Below, one piece after another: positions 48,389-57,470 of a DNA stretch of 64,000 bases. Every line of letters begins with the position of its first letter. Position 1 is the stretch's first letter. This DNA is from Agaribacterium haliotis. GTDB taxonomy: Bacteria > Pseudomonadota > Gammaproteobacteria > Pseudomonadales > Cellvibrionaceae. The position numbers were made by a program, and so were the translations under genes. The stretch covers positions 115,014-179,013 of the forward strand of contig NZ_NKQJ01000002.1 in assembly GCF_002312815.1 (NCBI RefSeq). Reading direction: 5' to 3'. The notes under the pieces are model-generated. The model saw only the letters and a program-made list of their open reading frames with translations, was not told the DNA's origin and searched no databases.

Positions 48389-48886
48389 TCACCAGCATTC
48401 ATTGTCATACGTATCAAAACGCAGCTTTCCTTGGTGCTCTCGCTGCTTTTTTATAAATAAAGTATTTAGCCAAGTTTCACTTTTATTTATCAACTGCCTT
48501 TGAAGTTGAGCAAGTAGCTTCTCAACAGGCTGGTTTTCACTCAGAGATATAGGCCGTGCGCCAAGAGCCATAAGCTGCTTTACCGCTGAAGGGCCTATTG
48601 CTCGACAATAAAGTAAGTCCGCCCCCTCGGCCCACTTGAGCTTAGCGATTAACTTGTTTTCATTGCCATCGTGTTTTTCGCTGCCAAAATACTTACAATC
48701 TGTTTGATAAAAACCCGTTTTACTTAGGCTGAAGCGAAACAGGGCTTTGGCCGAACCAAAATGCTGGTCAACGCATATTCCATTAGCCGAAGCAAATACT
48801 ATACAAAACCCTACCCCGGATTGCTCTGAACCTTTCTGAGACTGCCCCAGCGTTAAATTCTCTTCAATTGTTATCGTACCCTGCAT
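48389..48886 (-). CDS. nifY: NifY-like cofactor-binding protein
   Basis: A 165-residue member of the NifX/NifY family. The core CIVFASANGICVDQHFGSAKALFRF parallels NifX at 37809 (HFGSA), and YCRAIGPSAVKQLM matches its Cys-containing segment. It lies after nifT like Azotobacter nifY, but lacks the N-terminal helical domain of full-length NifY/NafY. It probably binds FeMo-co or apo-MoFe protein during insertion. The ATG at 48886 with GGAG is preferred; an ATG at 48937 would overlap the previous gene. Calling it NifY rather than a second NifX rests on position. Confidence 0.8.
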   Translation of the reverse strand: MQGTITIEENLTLGQSQKGSEQSGVGFCIVFASANGICVDQHFGSAKALFRFSLSKTGFYQTDCKYFGSEKHDGNENKLIAKLKWAEGADLLYCRAIGPSAVKQLMALGARPISLSENQPVEKLLAQLQRQLINKSETWLNTLFIKKQREHQGKLRFDTYDNECW

Positions 48887-48917
48887 TAGCTTTACTCCGC
48901 CGCTATTTTTTGTGCCA

Positions 48918-49175
48918 CTACATCTGTGCGATAACAAAACCGTTGGCGCTTGTCAGATCCGACGTCAATGAAGCGCAGTGAGAACTGGAATCAACAAGAA
49001 ATAAGGCGTAGCGATTGTTTTCATATACCGCTGTACCAACATATATATCATCTATAGAGCAAAGAGTAAGGTGCTGCTCCGGAAAGCGCTTGCGAAGTTC
49101 GCTCTCAACTAACTGATCCGTCGCGCACTGGTCAATAAAGCTAACGACACTAGCAACATGTTCTGGCGTTAACAT
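48918..49175 (-). CDS. Small conserved-looking nif operon protein
   Basis: An 85-residue acidic protein. The N-terminus is helical (EHVASVVSFIDQCATDQLVESELRKRFPE). The C-terminal half (CSIDDIYVG, YALFLVDSSSHCASLTSDLTSANGFVIA) resembles, from memory, small unnamed proteins encoded next to nifT/nifY in other gammaproteobacterial diazotrophs (DUF6129 type). That match is recalled, not checked. No known catalytic motif is seen; two Cys and one His could bind metal. It lies between nifT and nifY in the same direction. Confidence 0.7.
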   Translation of the reverse strand: MLTPEHVASVVSFIDQCATDQLVESELRKRFPEQHLTLCSIDDIYVGTAVYENNRYALFLVDSSSHCASLTSDLTSANGFVIAQM

Positions 49176-49227
49176 AGGCAGATCAACCCTCTATACTTAA
49201 CAAAATCAAAACCTAATTTTCTTGGTG

Positions 49228-49437
49228 TTAAAGACGCTTGGCTCTTAAAGTAATTGGCAGCTTCGGCTCTGCAATCGGCTCTAAATAATAAAATGAGCCA
49301 TCGGCCAACTCGACGCGCCCGCCCCATTGCTCTGCGCTGCTGTGCTCAAGTGCAACGATAGAGGCTTCAAGATCTTTTTTAGCGATATATAAACTTAAAT
49401 TACCATCGCTGTTTCTACGTATCATCACACTGGGCAT
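49228..49437 (-). CDS. nifT: NifT/FixU protein
   Basis: A 69-residue beta-rich protein with the NifT start MPSVMIRRNSDGNLSLYIAK and WGGRVELADGSFYYLEP. It occurs after nifK in most diazotrophs and its function is unresolved; mutants often fix nitrogen normally. AAGGGGG precedes the ATG. A terminator-like hairpin lies just upstream, so its expression probably depends on read-through. Confidence 0.92.
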   Translation of the reverse strand: MPSVMIRRNSDGNLSLYIAKKDLEASIVALEHSSAEQWGGRVELADGSFYYLEPIAEPKLPITLRAKRL

Positions 49438-49460
49438 AGGGCCCCCTTAATATACTGAAG

Positions 49461-49507
49461 TAAAAAACACCGGATCCCCCTCAACCTGGGGTACGGGTTC
49501 TCCGGTG
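49461..49507 (-). terminator. Terminator-like hairpin between nifK and nifT
   Basis: On the minus strand CACCGGA (complement of 49501-49507) pairs with TCCGGTG (complement of 49468-49474), with an inner CCCC/GGGG stem, followed by six T (complement of 49462-49467). It has the form of an intrinsic terminator lowering expression beyond nifHDK. Confidence 0.75.
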
Positions 49508-49583
49508 AAACGATGCACTTAGAGGAAACAGGCTTAGGCCCCCAAAACACAGGCGGTCGACTTGCGTTTGATTTCAGGGTTAA

Positions 49584-49599
49584 GGGGCATCTGTGCCCC
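49584..49599 (-). other. Small GC hairpin in the nifK-nifT spacer
   Basis: GGGGCA and TGCCCC form a 6-bp stem with a 4-nt loop. It sits between the long inverted repeat at the nifK stop and the terminator-like hairpin before nifT. Confidence 0.5.
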
Positions 49600-49660
49600 A
49601 GGCTTTCGGCCCCAGCTTTAACACCAGTTGCATCAAAAAATTTAACGTTTGCTTAAATAA

Positions 49661-49712
49661 GCTTCTATATCTTTTTTTAAGTCAAATACAAAACAACTGC
49701 AGATATAGAAGC
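49661..49712 (-). repeat. 12-bp perfect inverted repeat at the nifK stop codon
   Basis: GCTTCTATATCT (49661-49672) is the exact inverse complement of AGATATAGAAGC (49701-49712), with a 28-nt loop. It begins at the nifK stop codon, so the nifHDK mRNA would end in a stem right after translation stops. That is a plausible 3' stabiliser. Confidence 0.75.
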
Positions 49713-51283
49713 TAGCGAACTAAGTCATGGTTAAAATCGGTTTCGCCCATTAGACGAGTTTCGTCATCCAGGCGCTCCAGCACCGCATTCACTAATGTTG
49801 TTAGAATCTGCATGCCGCCCTCGTAAGCAAGAGTAGTTTGTCTGTGCAGGTGATGGCGATCAAAAATAGGGAAGCCCAGGCGTATTAGCGGTACTTCAAA
49901 TTGCTTACCTTTGTGCAATGTATCGCGCTGAATAAACTTTCCGTAGCTATTGCCGATCATAAAATCTGGTTTGTTAGTAAATACCAGTGAGCGCAAGTGC
50001 CACAGATCTTTGCCAACATGAACCTCAGAGTTCTGCCCATACGGCGATTCTGCCAGTAGTGCTTCCATAGCCTTTTTCCAGCGCTTGTTGGCATTCTGAC
50101 AAAGGATAATTGATGGCTCCGCGCCGAGCTCCATCAAGAACTTACTTAAACCCATTACAAAATCAGGGTCACCCCACAGAGCATATTTTTTCCCGTGCAA
50201 CCACGAATGTGAATCCGTCATCATATCGACAAGGCGGCCGCGCTCTTTGGCCAATTCAGCGGGAATATCTTTGCCAGATATCTCACTGACTTTCATCAAA
50301 AAGTCGTCGGTCCACTCCAGCCCCATCGGAATATTGATGGCCGGTGCCTGGTGTTTCCAGGTGTTCTTGACAAACTTGCTGGTTTTATTCAGCTGCCAGC
50401 GCTGCAGTAACAGGGTATCTTTAGCATTGGGCGCATCTTTGATCTCATCCTGAGTTGTACCGCCATCGTACATGCGATACTCACCGTCGGCAGGCGTATC
50501 CAGCACCTCACTTGGATCACAAAGCAGTGTTGCATCAACCCCCATGTCAGCCATCATGCGTTTAAGTACACGATAATTGCCCAAATAGGTCTCAAAACCC
50601 GGTACTAGATTAATTTTTCCGTTCTTGCCAACTTCCTTATCGTCCATTGCGTTAAGGGTAAAATAACGCGCCATACCTTCAAACATATTATCCCAACCGG
50701 TGATATGGCTGCCGACAAAGCTTGGCGTGTGCGCAAATGGTGTCGGCAAATCTTCGGGAATATAAGCTTCGTTTTTAGCGTTGGCGATAAACGCGTTTAA
50801 ATCATCGCCAATCACTTCGGCCATACAGGTAGTCGATACTGCAATCATGTCGGGTTTGTAAATTTCATTGCAGTTTTGCAAACCGTCTTTAATATTTTGT
50901 TGGCCACCAAAAACAGCAGCATCTTCAGTCATCGAGTCCGACACACACGCAACAGGCTCTTTGAAGTGGCGATTAAAGTAAGTTCGAAAATAAGCCACGC
51001 AACCTTGAGATCCGTGCACATACGGCATAGTTTTTTCAAAACCTAGAGAACAAAGCACCGCACCCAGCGGCTGGCACGCCTTGGCGGGGTTAATGGTTAG
51101 CGCTTCGCGCTGAAAATTCAGCTCTTTGTACTCTTCCGAGGTTGTCCACTGGAACACCTCGTCAATTTTTTCTTGAGACCACGGCTCTTCAAAGTTATCG
51201 CGCTTTTTAGCCAGCATTTCTTGATAGTCATCATCGAGAAACAGAGGGTAACTTTGTTTGATGTCTTCGACTTGTTGACTCAT
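49712..51283 (-). CDS. nifK: Nitrogenase MoFe protein beta subunit
   Basis: A 523-residue subunit that with NifD forms the alpha2beta2 dinitrogenase. The three P-cluster cysteines are Cys70 (PAKACQPLG), Cys95 (HGSQGCVAYFR) and Cys153 (STTCMAEVIGDD), at the same positions as in Azotobacter. The length is that of the standard Mo nitrogenase. AAGGAG lies 7 nt before the ATG. It is co-transcribed with nifH and nifD. Confidence 0.98.
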   Translation of the reverse strand: MSQQVEDIKQSYPLFLDDDYQEMLAKKRDNFEEPWSQEKIDEVFQWTTSEEYKELNFQREALTINPAKACQPLGAVLCSLGFEKTMPYVHGSQGCVAYFRTYFNRHFKEPVACVSDSMTEDAAVFGGQQNIKDGLQNCNEIYKPDMIAVSTTCMAEVIGDDLNAFIANAKNEAYIPEDLPTPFAHTPSFVGSHITGWDNMFEGMARYFTLNAMDDKEVGKNGKINLVPGFETYLGNYRVLKRMMADMGVDATLLCDPSEVLDTPADGEYRMYDGGTTQDEIKDAPNAKDTLLLQRWQLNKTSKFVKNTWKHQAPAINIPMGLEWTDDFLMKVSEISGKDIPAELAKERGRLVDMMTDSHSWLHGKKYALWGDPDFVMGLSKFLMELGAEPSIILCQNANKRWKKAMEALLAESPYGQNSEVHVGKDLWHLRSLVFTNKPDFMIGNSYGKFIQRDTLHKGKQFEVPLIRLGFPIFDRHHLHRQTTLAYEGGMQILTTLVNAVLERLDDETRLMGETDFNHDLVR

Positions 51284-51397
51284 AACAATACTCCTTCCGC
51301 GCCCTAGAACAGGCTTGCGGTTATGCCCTTAAGTCCAACTATTAGCCGCACACTAAGGGCGAATTTAAACATTTTTTACTGCGTAATCACTGGCGGT

Positions 51398-52870
51398 TTA
51401 GGCCGCTTTACTCTCCTGTTGTGGCACTTTCAACCACGGTGCCTGGAGCTTGTCCCAACAGGGGTTGTTTAAGGTCATGTCCATATCCTTGGCGAAAATG
51501 GCAAAACCATCAAAACCGTGATAAGGGCCGGAATAGTCCCAGCTGTGCATCTGCCTAAATGGAATGCCCATTTTTTGGAAAATGTATTTCTCTTTGACAC
51601 CGGAACCAATTAGGTCTGGTTTCACACGCTTGACAAACTCTTCAAATTCATAGCCAGTGACGTCGTCATAAAGTAAGGTTGCATTGTCGACTTCTTTAAT
51701 GGTGCGATCATAGTCATCGGCATGACCAAATTCATAACCGGTACCGACCACCTGCATGCCAAGATCTTCATATGCTCCGATCACATGGCGAGGGCGCAAA
51801 CCGCCGACATAAAGCATGACTTTTTTGCCTTCGAGGCGGGGTTTATATTTATCGATAACGGCTTGCCACTCGGGTGAATATTTAGCAATAACCTCTTCAC
51901 ACTTGGCTTTAATACTGTCATCAAAATGCGAAGCGATTTCGCGCAGCGATTCAATCGTCTTAGTCGGGCCAAAGAAGTTGTACTCCATCCACGGAATACC
52001 GTACTTTTCTTCCATGTGCCGAGAAACATAGTTCATTGATCGGTAACAGTGCACAAGGTTGAGCTTCACCTTCTGTGTCAGTTCCATTTCTGTCAGTGTG
52101 CCATCGCCGGACCACTGCGCAACAACACGCAGGCCCATCTCTTCGAGTAAAATACGTGAAGACCAAGCATCTCCGCCGATGTTATAGTCGCCGATAATGG
52201 CAACATCGTAATCGCCAGCGGCAAAACTCTGATCATCATCGCGCGCGCCAATCACCCAGTCGCGCAAGGCATCGTTGGCAATATGGTGGCCAAGCGACTG
52301 CGACACACCGCGAAAACCTTCACAGCGCACAGGTACAACCGTTTTTCCGTGCTCTTTTTGTTTGGCCTTAGACACCGCTTCGATATCGTCGCCAATCAAA
52401 CCGATCGGGCACTCCGATTGCACACTAATACCCTTGTTTAACGGGAACAGCGTTTCAATTTCATCAATTAATTTTTCAAGCTTTTTGTCACCGCCGAAAA
52501 CAATGTCTTTCTCTTGAAAATCTGAGGTAAAGTTCATTGTGCCAAAGGCGTTGACACCAGTAGTACCGACGTAATAGTTCCGCCGGCCGGCACGCGAGTA
52601 CTGGCCACAGCCAACCGGGCCATGGCTAATATGTGCCATGTCTTTAATTGGCCCCCAGACAACCCCTTTTGAACCCGCGTACGCACAGCCTCGCTGAGTC
52701 ATAACACCCGGTAGCGATTTTTTGTTGCTGACGATGCACTTTTTACTTTGCTCTATTTCTTGATCGTTTACGCTAAGGTGTTTCGCACGATCTTTTTTCG
52801 CTTTTTCTGGATAAACCTCCAGAACTTCCGATATGAGGGCTTCAACCTCTTCGTGTGTTAAATCTGACAT
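51398..52870 (-). CDS. nifD: Nitrogenase MoFe protein alpha subunit
   Basis: A 490-residue catalytic subunit binding FeMo-cofactor through Cys274 ([10 protein letters not shown]) and His441 ([14 protein letters not shown]). The P-cluster cysteines are Cys62 (RGCAYAG), Cys88 (PVGCGQYS) and Cys153 ([11 protein letters not shown]). The substrate-channel residues Gln190 and His194 are in VSQSLGHH. All key residues are intact, so an active Mo nitrogenase is expected. The ATG at 52870 with AGGAG is preferred over one at 52885. Confidence 0.98.
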   Translation of the reverse strand: MSDLTHEEVEALISEVLEVYPEKAKKDRAKHLSVNDQEIEQSKKCIVSNKKSLPGVMTQRGCAYAGSKGVVWGPIKDMAHISHGPVGCGQYSRAGRRNYYVGTTGVNAFGTMNFTSDFQEKDIVFGGDKKLEKLIDEIETLFPLNKGISVQSECPIGLIGDDIEAVSKAKQKEHGKTVVPVRCEGFRGVSQSLGHHIANDALRDWVIGARDDDQSFAAGDYDVAIIGDYNIGGDAWSSRILLEEMGLRVVAQWSGDGTLTEMELTQKVKLNLVHCYRSMNYVSRHMEEKYGIPWMEYNFFGPTKTIESLREIASHFDDSIKAKCEEVIAKYSPEWQAVIDKYKPRLEGKKVMLYVGGLRPRHVIGAYEDLGMQVVGTGYEFGHADDYDRTIKEVDNATLLYDDVTGYEFEEFVKRVKPDLIGSGVKEKYIFQKMGIPFRQMHSWDYSGPYHGFDGFAIFAKDMDMTLNNPCWDKLQAPWLKVPQQESKAA

Positions 52871-53010
52871 ATGTCTCTCCTGCATTTCTAAGATCGGGTA
52901 CTAGGTATTTTCTACACCTACCTAAGCAGCTTATTCACTGTCCCCCCGCAACCAGGTGAGCCGCGCGTTAAACAACTAACAGCGCTGCCCAGTCAGGATG
53001 TACTGCTAAA

Positions 53011-54066
<1,056 letters not shown>

Positions 54067-54075
54067 CTAGCAGCA

Positions 54076-54091
54076 TGTCTCGTTGACAACA
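54076..54091. promoter_or_regulatory. NifA upstream activator site for nifH
   Basis: TGTCTCGTTGACAACA fits TGT-N10-ACA, 100 bp upstream of the -24 box. The DNA between is AT-rich (TTTATATATAC near 54005), as expected for an IHF-type bend, but I found no exact IHF consensus. Confidence 0.75.
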
Positions 54092-54171
54092 AAACGACAA
54101 CAACAACTATTTATTTACATGACAAAAGCGAGCTAAGGCACAGCTAAAAAATTAAGGCCTTAAGCCGAGAG

Positions 54172-54250
54172 ATTAAAGCCCTTAGCTAGCAATAGCCCTT
54201 AGCTGAGAGCTCTAAAGTCTTTAGCTAGCAATTCAGCCCCTGGCTGAAAG
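54172..54250. repeat. Imperfect 38-bp direct repeats upstream of nifH
   Basis: Two adjacent units, at about 54173-54209 and 54212-54249, share AAAGYCYTTAGCTAGCAAT followed by a CCC-TAGCTGARAG-like end. A weaker third copy may lie at 54151-54172. They sit beyond the NifA site and downstream of the YbjQ-like gene. Their function is unknown. Confidence 0.65.
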
Positions 54251-54388
54251 CCAAGAGTTTTTAGCGCAGAAACAATCAAAAAATAAAAAGGGGTGTGGAG
54301 AAAAGAGGAGGGAAAGGGGAAAAGAAAACAAAGCGCGTATCTGCGTAAGCTAAAGCAGCTTTTAGCTTACGCAATGCTCGTAGAAGGC

Positions 54389-54997
54389 CTAACGGCTGAT
54401 AGCAACGGCGCTGCCAACGGCAGAAAAGCGCACCCGAGGCTCTCCCTTGTAGGAAACTTCATTGTGCTTTACCGCAACTTTAACAACGGCGTTTGCACCG
54501 AGCGCGTGCGCCTCTTTTCTCAGTGATAAAAGCACATTTTTTTGTGCAACTTTTAACAGGCTTTGTTTATTCTGCTGCGGCGACTTGGCCAGCATTTTCT
54601 CGAGAGAAAACATCAGCTCAGCTTTTACATCACCAAAGTTACCGGTAATTTCAAAGTCCCCAGACTCTTTGGCGGTGAGTACAACAGACTTATAGGCATC
54701 GCCGTCTTGCGAGCCCTGTTTATCGACACTCGCCGCTTCAGTACTTGTTTTAGGCGCATCGGCACTTGTTTTAGGCGCATCGGCAACCGCGCCCTGCACA
54801 GCAGTAACAGCCTGCACAGAAGACGACACTTGGGCTCGAGCTGGCTGCTTGTGCACTGCGGCTGCGCCCTGCAACGCCTTGCCACTGCTCGTCAAACTAG
54901 GGTCTTGCAACTCGCCACACCACGGGCACATATTGGGCTTGCGGTACACGCCACCATTCATGGGTTTGTGGCAGCTTACGCAGGTTTTATTCAACAT
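54389..54997 (-). CDS. Zinc-ribbon protein with YbjQ-like C-terminal domain
   Basis: A 202-residue predicted cytoplasmic protein. The N-terminus has two CxxC pairs (CVSCHKPMNG and CPWCGEL) forming a zinc ribbon. A low-complexity Ala/Ser/Thr/Lys linker with a tandem ADAPKTS repeat spans about residues 30-100. The C-terminal part (LRKEAHALGANAVVKVAVKHNEVSY, AVGSAVAIS) resembles the YbjQ/DUF74 fold, a pentameric putative metal-binding family. The gene reads toward nifHDK but lies about 500 bp before nifH and has no visible sigma54 promoter, so it is probably independent. The function is unknown. Confidence 0.75.
   Translation of the reverse strand: MLNKTCVSCHKPMNGGVYRKPNMCPWCGELQDPSLTSSGKALQGAAAVHKQPARAQVSSSVQAVTAVQGAVADAPKTSADAPKTSTEAASVDKQGSQDGDAYKSVVLTAKESGDFEITGNFGDVKAELMFSLEKMLAKSPQQNKQSLLKVAQKNVLLSLRKEAHALGANAVVKVAVKHNEVSYKGEPRVRFSAVGSAVAISR
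54743..54784. repeat. 21-bp tandem repeat inside the zinc-ribbon gene
   Basis: Two exact 21-bp units (each starting ACTTGTTTTAGGCGCATCGG on the plus strand) encode the repeated ADAPKTS peptide of the linker. A degenerate third copy precedes them. This is a site prone to slippage. Confidence 0.8.
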
Positions 54998-55244
54998 TCA
55001 GGCTTCCTTTTGAATACAGCTAAAGAGGTCAGAAGCGCCATTATAGTACTTTAGTTGCAGCAATTGGAGAAAAAATGTACAAAAATTATAAGATCGCCAG
55101 AGTAAAGTCCCCCAGAAGCCTACACAACATGGGCGCAAGCCGGTCAACGTAAAGCTGCTTAACGCAGCCGGCCTGCTCAAACTGAGCCGCCAGCTATATG
55201 TACAAGCTGGCGAGCCGCATGTTGCGTCGACAAACACTGTAAAC

Positions 55245-55463
55245 TGCCGAAAACAAGCCAGAAAGCTGGAGCGCGAGGGCACTGTAAAAAGAACCGTTTA
55301 TCCTTTGGTAGCACCCAAAGTTGAATACAACACCACGGATTATGGAAAAACGCTGGCGCCGATCTTAGAGGCGATATGTGCCTGGGGAACAAAACTGCAA
55401 ACGGCACCAGAACAAAGAGTAAAGATTAATAAGGCCGGCATTACCACAACACTGTTCACTTAA
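55245..55463 (+). pseudogene. Remnant of an HxlR-family regulator gene
   Basis: A plus-strand frame without a start codon encodes ARKLEREGTVKRTVYPLV, then APKVEYNTTDYGKTLAPILE and AICAWG. This is the C-terminal winged-helix half of an HxlR-type regulator (compare the family pattern LExDGLVxRxVYPxVPPxVEYxLT). The upstream part, with the conserved Cys and first helices, is not present in any frame, and the frame runs back to a stop at 55089 with no ATG. It is therefore a 5'-truncated, probably dead gene. The last residues (KAGITTTLFT) are not family sequence and coincide with one arm of an inverted repeat. Confidence 0.72.
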
Positions 55464-55530
55464 TGATGTAACGAGATGGTAGGAGCGAAGCTTACACTTA
55501 AGTGAACAACATTGCGGCATTACCGGCCTT
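55431..55530. repeat. 33-nt imperfect inverted repeat downstream of the HxlR remnant
   Basis: The arm 55431-55463 (starting AAGGCCGG, ending TTCACTTAA) and the arm 55498-55530 are inverted copies matching at 26 of 33 positions by hand count, with both ends exact. The loop is 34 nt. The right part also contains the CACTTAAGTG palindrome shared with the nifF upstream region. Confidence 0.65.
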
Positions 55531-55545
55531 GAGCATCAATGATGA

Positions 55546-57009
55546 TTATTCAAACTTAAACTGCTGATCGGCATTGTTGTTACATGTCCACTGGATCAGT
55601 TTTGCGCCGTTGTTTTTCGACGAAGCATTAATCGCAACACACTTTCCGCTGTTGCGGTTTTTCATCTGAAACCAGCCATTGCCTTTATCGACGAGCTGAA
55701 ACTGGAAGAGGTTATTAGCAAAACAATCCCACTGAATTAGCTCGGCACCATTTGAATTCGAACCGCCAGCCACACCGACACACTTATTGTGTTTGCTGTT
55801 AATTTCATACCAGCCACCACCTTTAGACACAAAACGGAAATCTTGGTTAGTATTGCTGGCACTGCAACCCCACTGGTGAATAGCGGTACCGTTTGCCGAT
55901 GAACCGGCTGCAAGGTCAACACAGCGGTTGCTGTTTTTGTTGCGCAACTCCGTTATGCCGCCGGGAACCGAAACTGAACCTCCGCCATTGTCCCCACCAC
56001 CATTGTCCCCACCACCATTGTCTCCGCCGCCGTTATCACCGCCTCCTGAACCGCTGGCAACGGGCTTGTATACACGCACCCAATCGAGCCAATAAATATT
56101 TTTATTATTGGCATCGCTCAACTCTACTGCGGTAGGAATATCGCCATTGTCAGTGCGCCAAGACTGCTGCTCCATGTTAATAATTACGTGCATCGGCTTA
56201 CTAAGGCCAGTACCTTTGGTGTAATTGTATTTATCAATTACATTAAAGTTTGCCGTCTTGTTGATCACCGAGCCATTTTCATCTAAATAGGAGTAGGAGT
56301 TACTGCTCAGCGTTCGTACCCAGCGACCGTTGATGTAATACTCAAGGTGCCACGGGCTCTTCCAGTACACACCTATTCTGAAAAATTCACCGCGCCAGGT
56401 ATCGCGCCCGCTTTCCCAGTACCAGGTACCCGATACGCCCTCTTCATCACGCGGTTGATAATCCAAAAACGGAGTAAAACTGTGGTCTAAGGCGTGGTGA
56501 CTTAAATGAATACGCTGATCAAACCACTCTTGCCCCGCTCGACTGCTTGGGTAGGTTTCAAGAATATCAATCTCTTCATTCGAATCGGCACTTAGCATCC
56601 AAAAATTGTTGGCCGTGGTTAAATCAGATAAGCGCACACGGGCCTCTAAATACACCGGGTATTGCACTGTTGATTTGGAGGTAATCCCCCCCATATAGAT
56701 CTTGTTGCTATTGGGTTTTTGGTGAGCTTGAATGGCCAGCAAATCGCCATTCGACCACACATGCCCGGCATTCCATTCCGTTAAAGACGGGCCTGTCCAG
56801 GCGTTAACAAAACCCTCTTTCCAGCGACTGGTAAACTGAGAAGGGCGATTACCTGCGGTAGAGTTGTAGTTAAAATCGTCAGACAACGACTGCAGTTGCC
56901 AGGTGTTGCCAGCGCCTGCATTTGCCGGCACGGGGTAACTATCCCATTCGGCAGCTTGAGCTTGTATAGCAATACTTGAGACAAACAGAGCAAATAAAGA
57001 TTTTTTCAT
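55546..57009 (-). CDS. GH16 beta-agarase with CBM13 module
   Basis: A 487-residue secreted endo-glycanase. A signal peptide (to AQAA, residue 20) precedes the GH16 domain (about 21-320). The catalytic motif EEIDILE places the nucleophile at Glu146 and the acid/base at Glu151. WMLSADSN, QRIHLSHH and FLDYQPRDEEG match agarase rather than laminarinase members; a porphyranase is the main alternative. Four GGGDN repeats link to a ricin-type CBM13 (about 352-487) with three QW motifs (IHQWGC, LIQWDC, LIQWTC). It would cut agar outside the cell and feed the GH50 enzyme. It lies about 40 kb from the main agar locus. Confidence 0.92.
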   Translation of the reverse strand: MKKSLFALFVSSIAIQAQAAEWDSYPVPANAGAGNTWQLQSLSDDFNYNSTAGNRPSQFTSRWKEGFVNAWTGPSLTEWNAGHVWSNGDLLAIQAHQKPNSNKIYMGGITSKSTVQYPVYLEARVRLSDLTTANNFWMLSADSNEEIDILETYPSSRAGQEWFDQRIHLSHHALDHSFTPFLDYQPRDEEGVSGTWYWESGRDTWRGEFFRIGVYWKSPWHLEYYINGRWVRTLSSNSYSYLDENGSVINKTANFNVIDKYNYTKGTGLSKPMHVIINMEQQSWRTDNGDIPTAVELSDANNKNIYWLDWVRVYKPVASGSGGGDNGGGDNGGGDNGGGDNGGGSVSVPGGITELRNKNSNRCVDLAAGSSANGTAIHQWGCSASNTNQDFRFVSKGGGWYEINSKHNKCVGVAGGSNSNGAELIQWDCFANNLFQFQLVDKGNGWFQMKNRNSGKCVAINASSKNNGAKLIQWTCNNNADQQFKFE

Positions 57010-57470
57010 CTTGTACTTTCCTCAATATTTATTTTTATTATTTCGAATAAAAGTTGTTATCGGGGCCAAAGATTGGCACCAAAAACAATCCATGATGATT
57101 ATTAGCACGGAGAATACATCGCGGGAAAAAGCGAAACAGCCTACTGCTTAAAAACTCGAAGGTCTTTAGAACAGCCAGATTGGCTAAGAACCAGCCTCAA
57201 GGTATATTACGCATACATAAAAGACTATCATATTGCTGACAGGCAATATCAGCAATATGCTTTTGTGATAAATTAACAATAATCTTTTAAATCCCGAATC
57301 GGGTTTTGGGTAAAAATAATCACTTAATACAAACAGGCAGCACTTATAGTTTGTAAATTAATTTTTTTGATTAATAAACTTGGCAATTTGCCTTATAAAC
57401 CACCCTAAAACATCGAACGTTACTGCGCCGATAAAACCCTGTTACTTTCAGTAATATTTACAGTCAACAA
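57010..57470. other. AT-rich intergenic region, 461 bp
   Basis: No gene or clear structure seen. It contains the GH16 promoter region (GAGGAAAG ribosome-binding site just before the gene) and the 3' flank of the helical-repeat gene. The composition is markedly AT-rich. Confidence 0.35.

Noticed and set aside
54293-55054. Plus-strand frames over the zinc-ribbon gene
   Set aside because: These are antisense to a gene with a good start, CxxC motifs and a recognisable domain.
55980-56045. CCACCATTGTCC repeats as non-coding repeats or CRISPR
   Set aside because: They are in frame in the GH16 gene and encode the GGGDN linker; there are no spacers.
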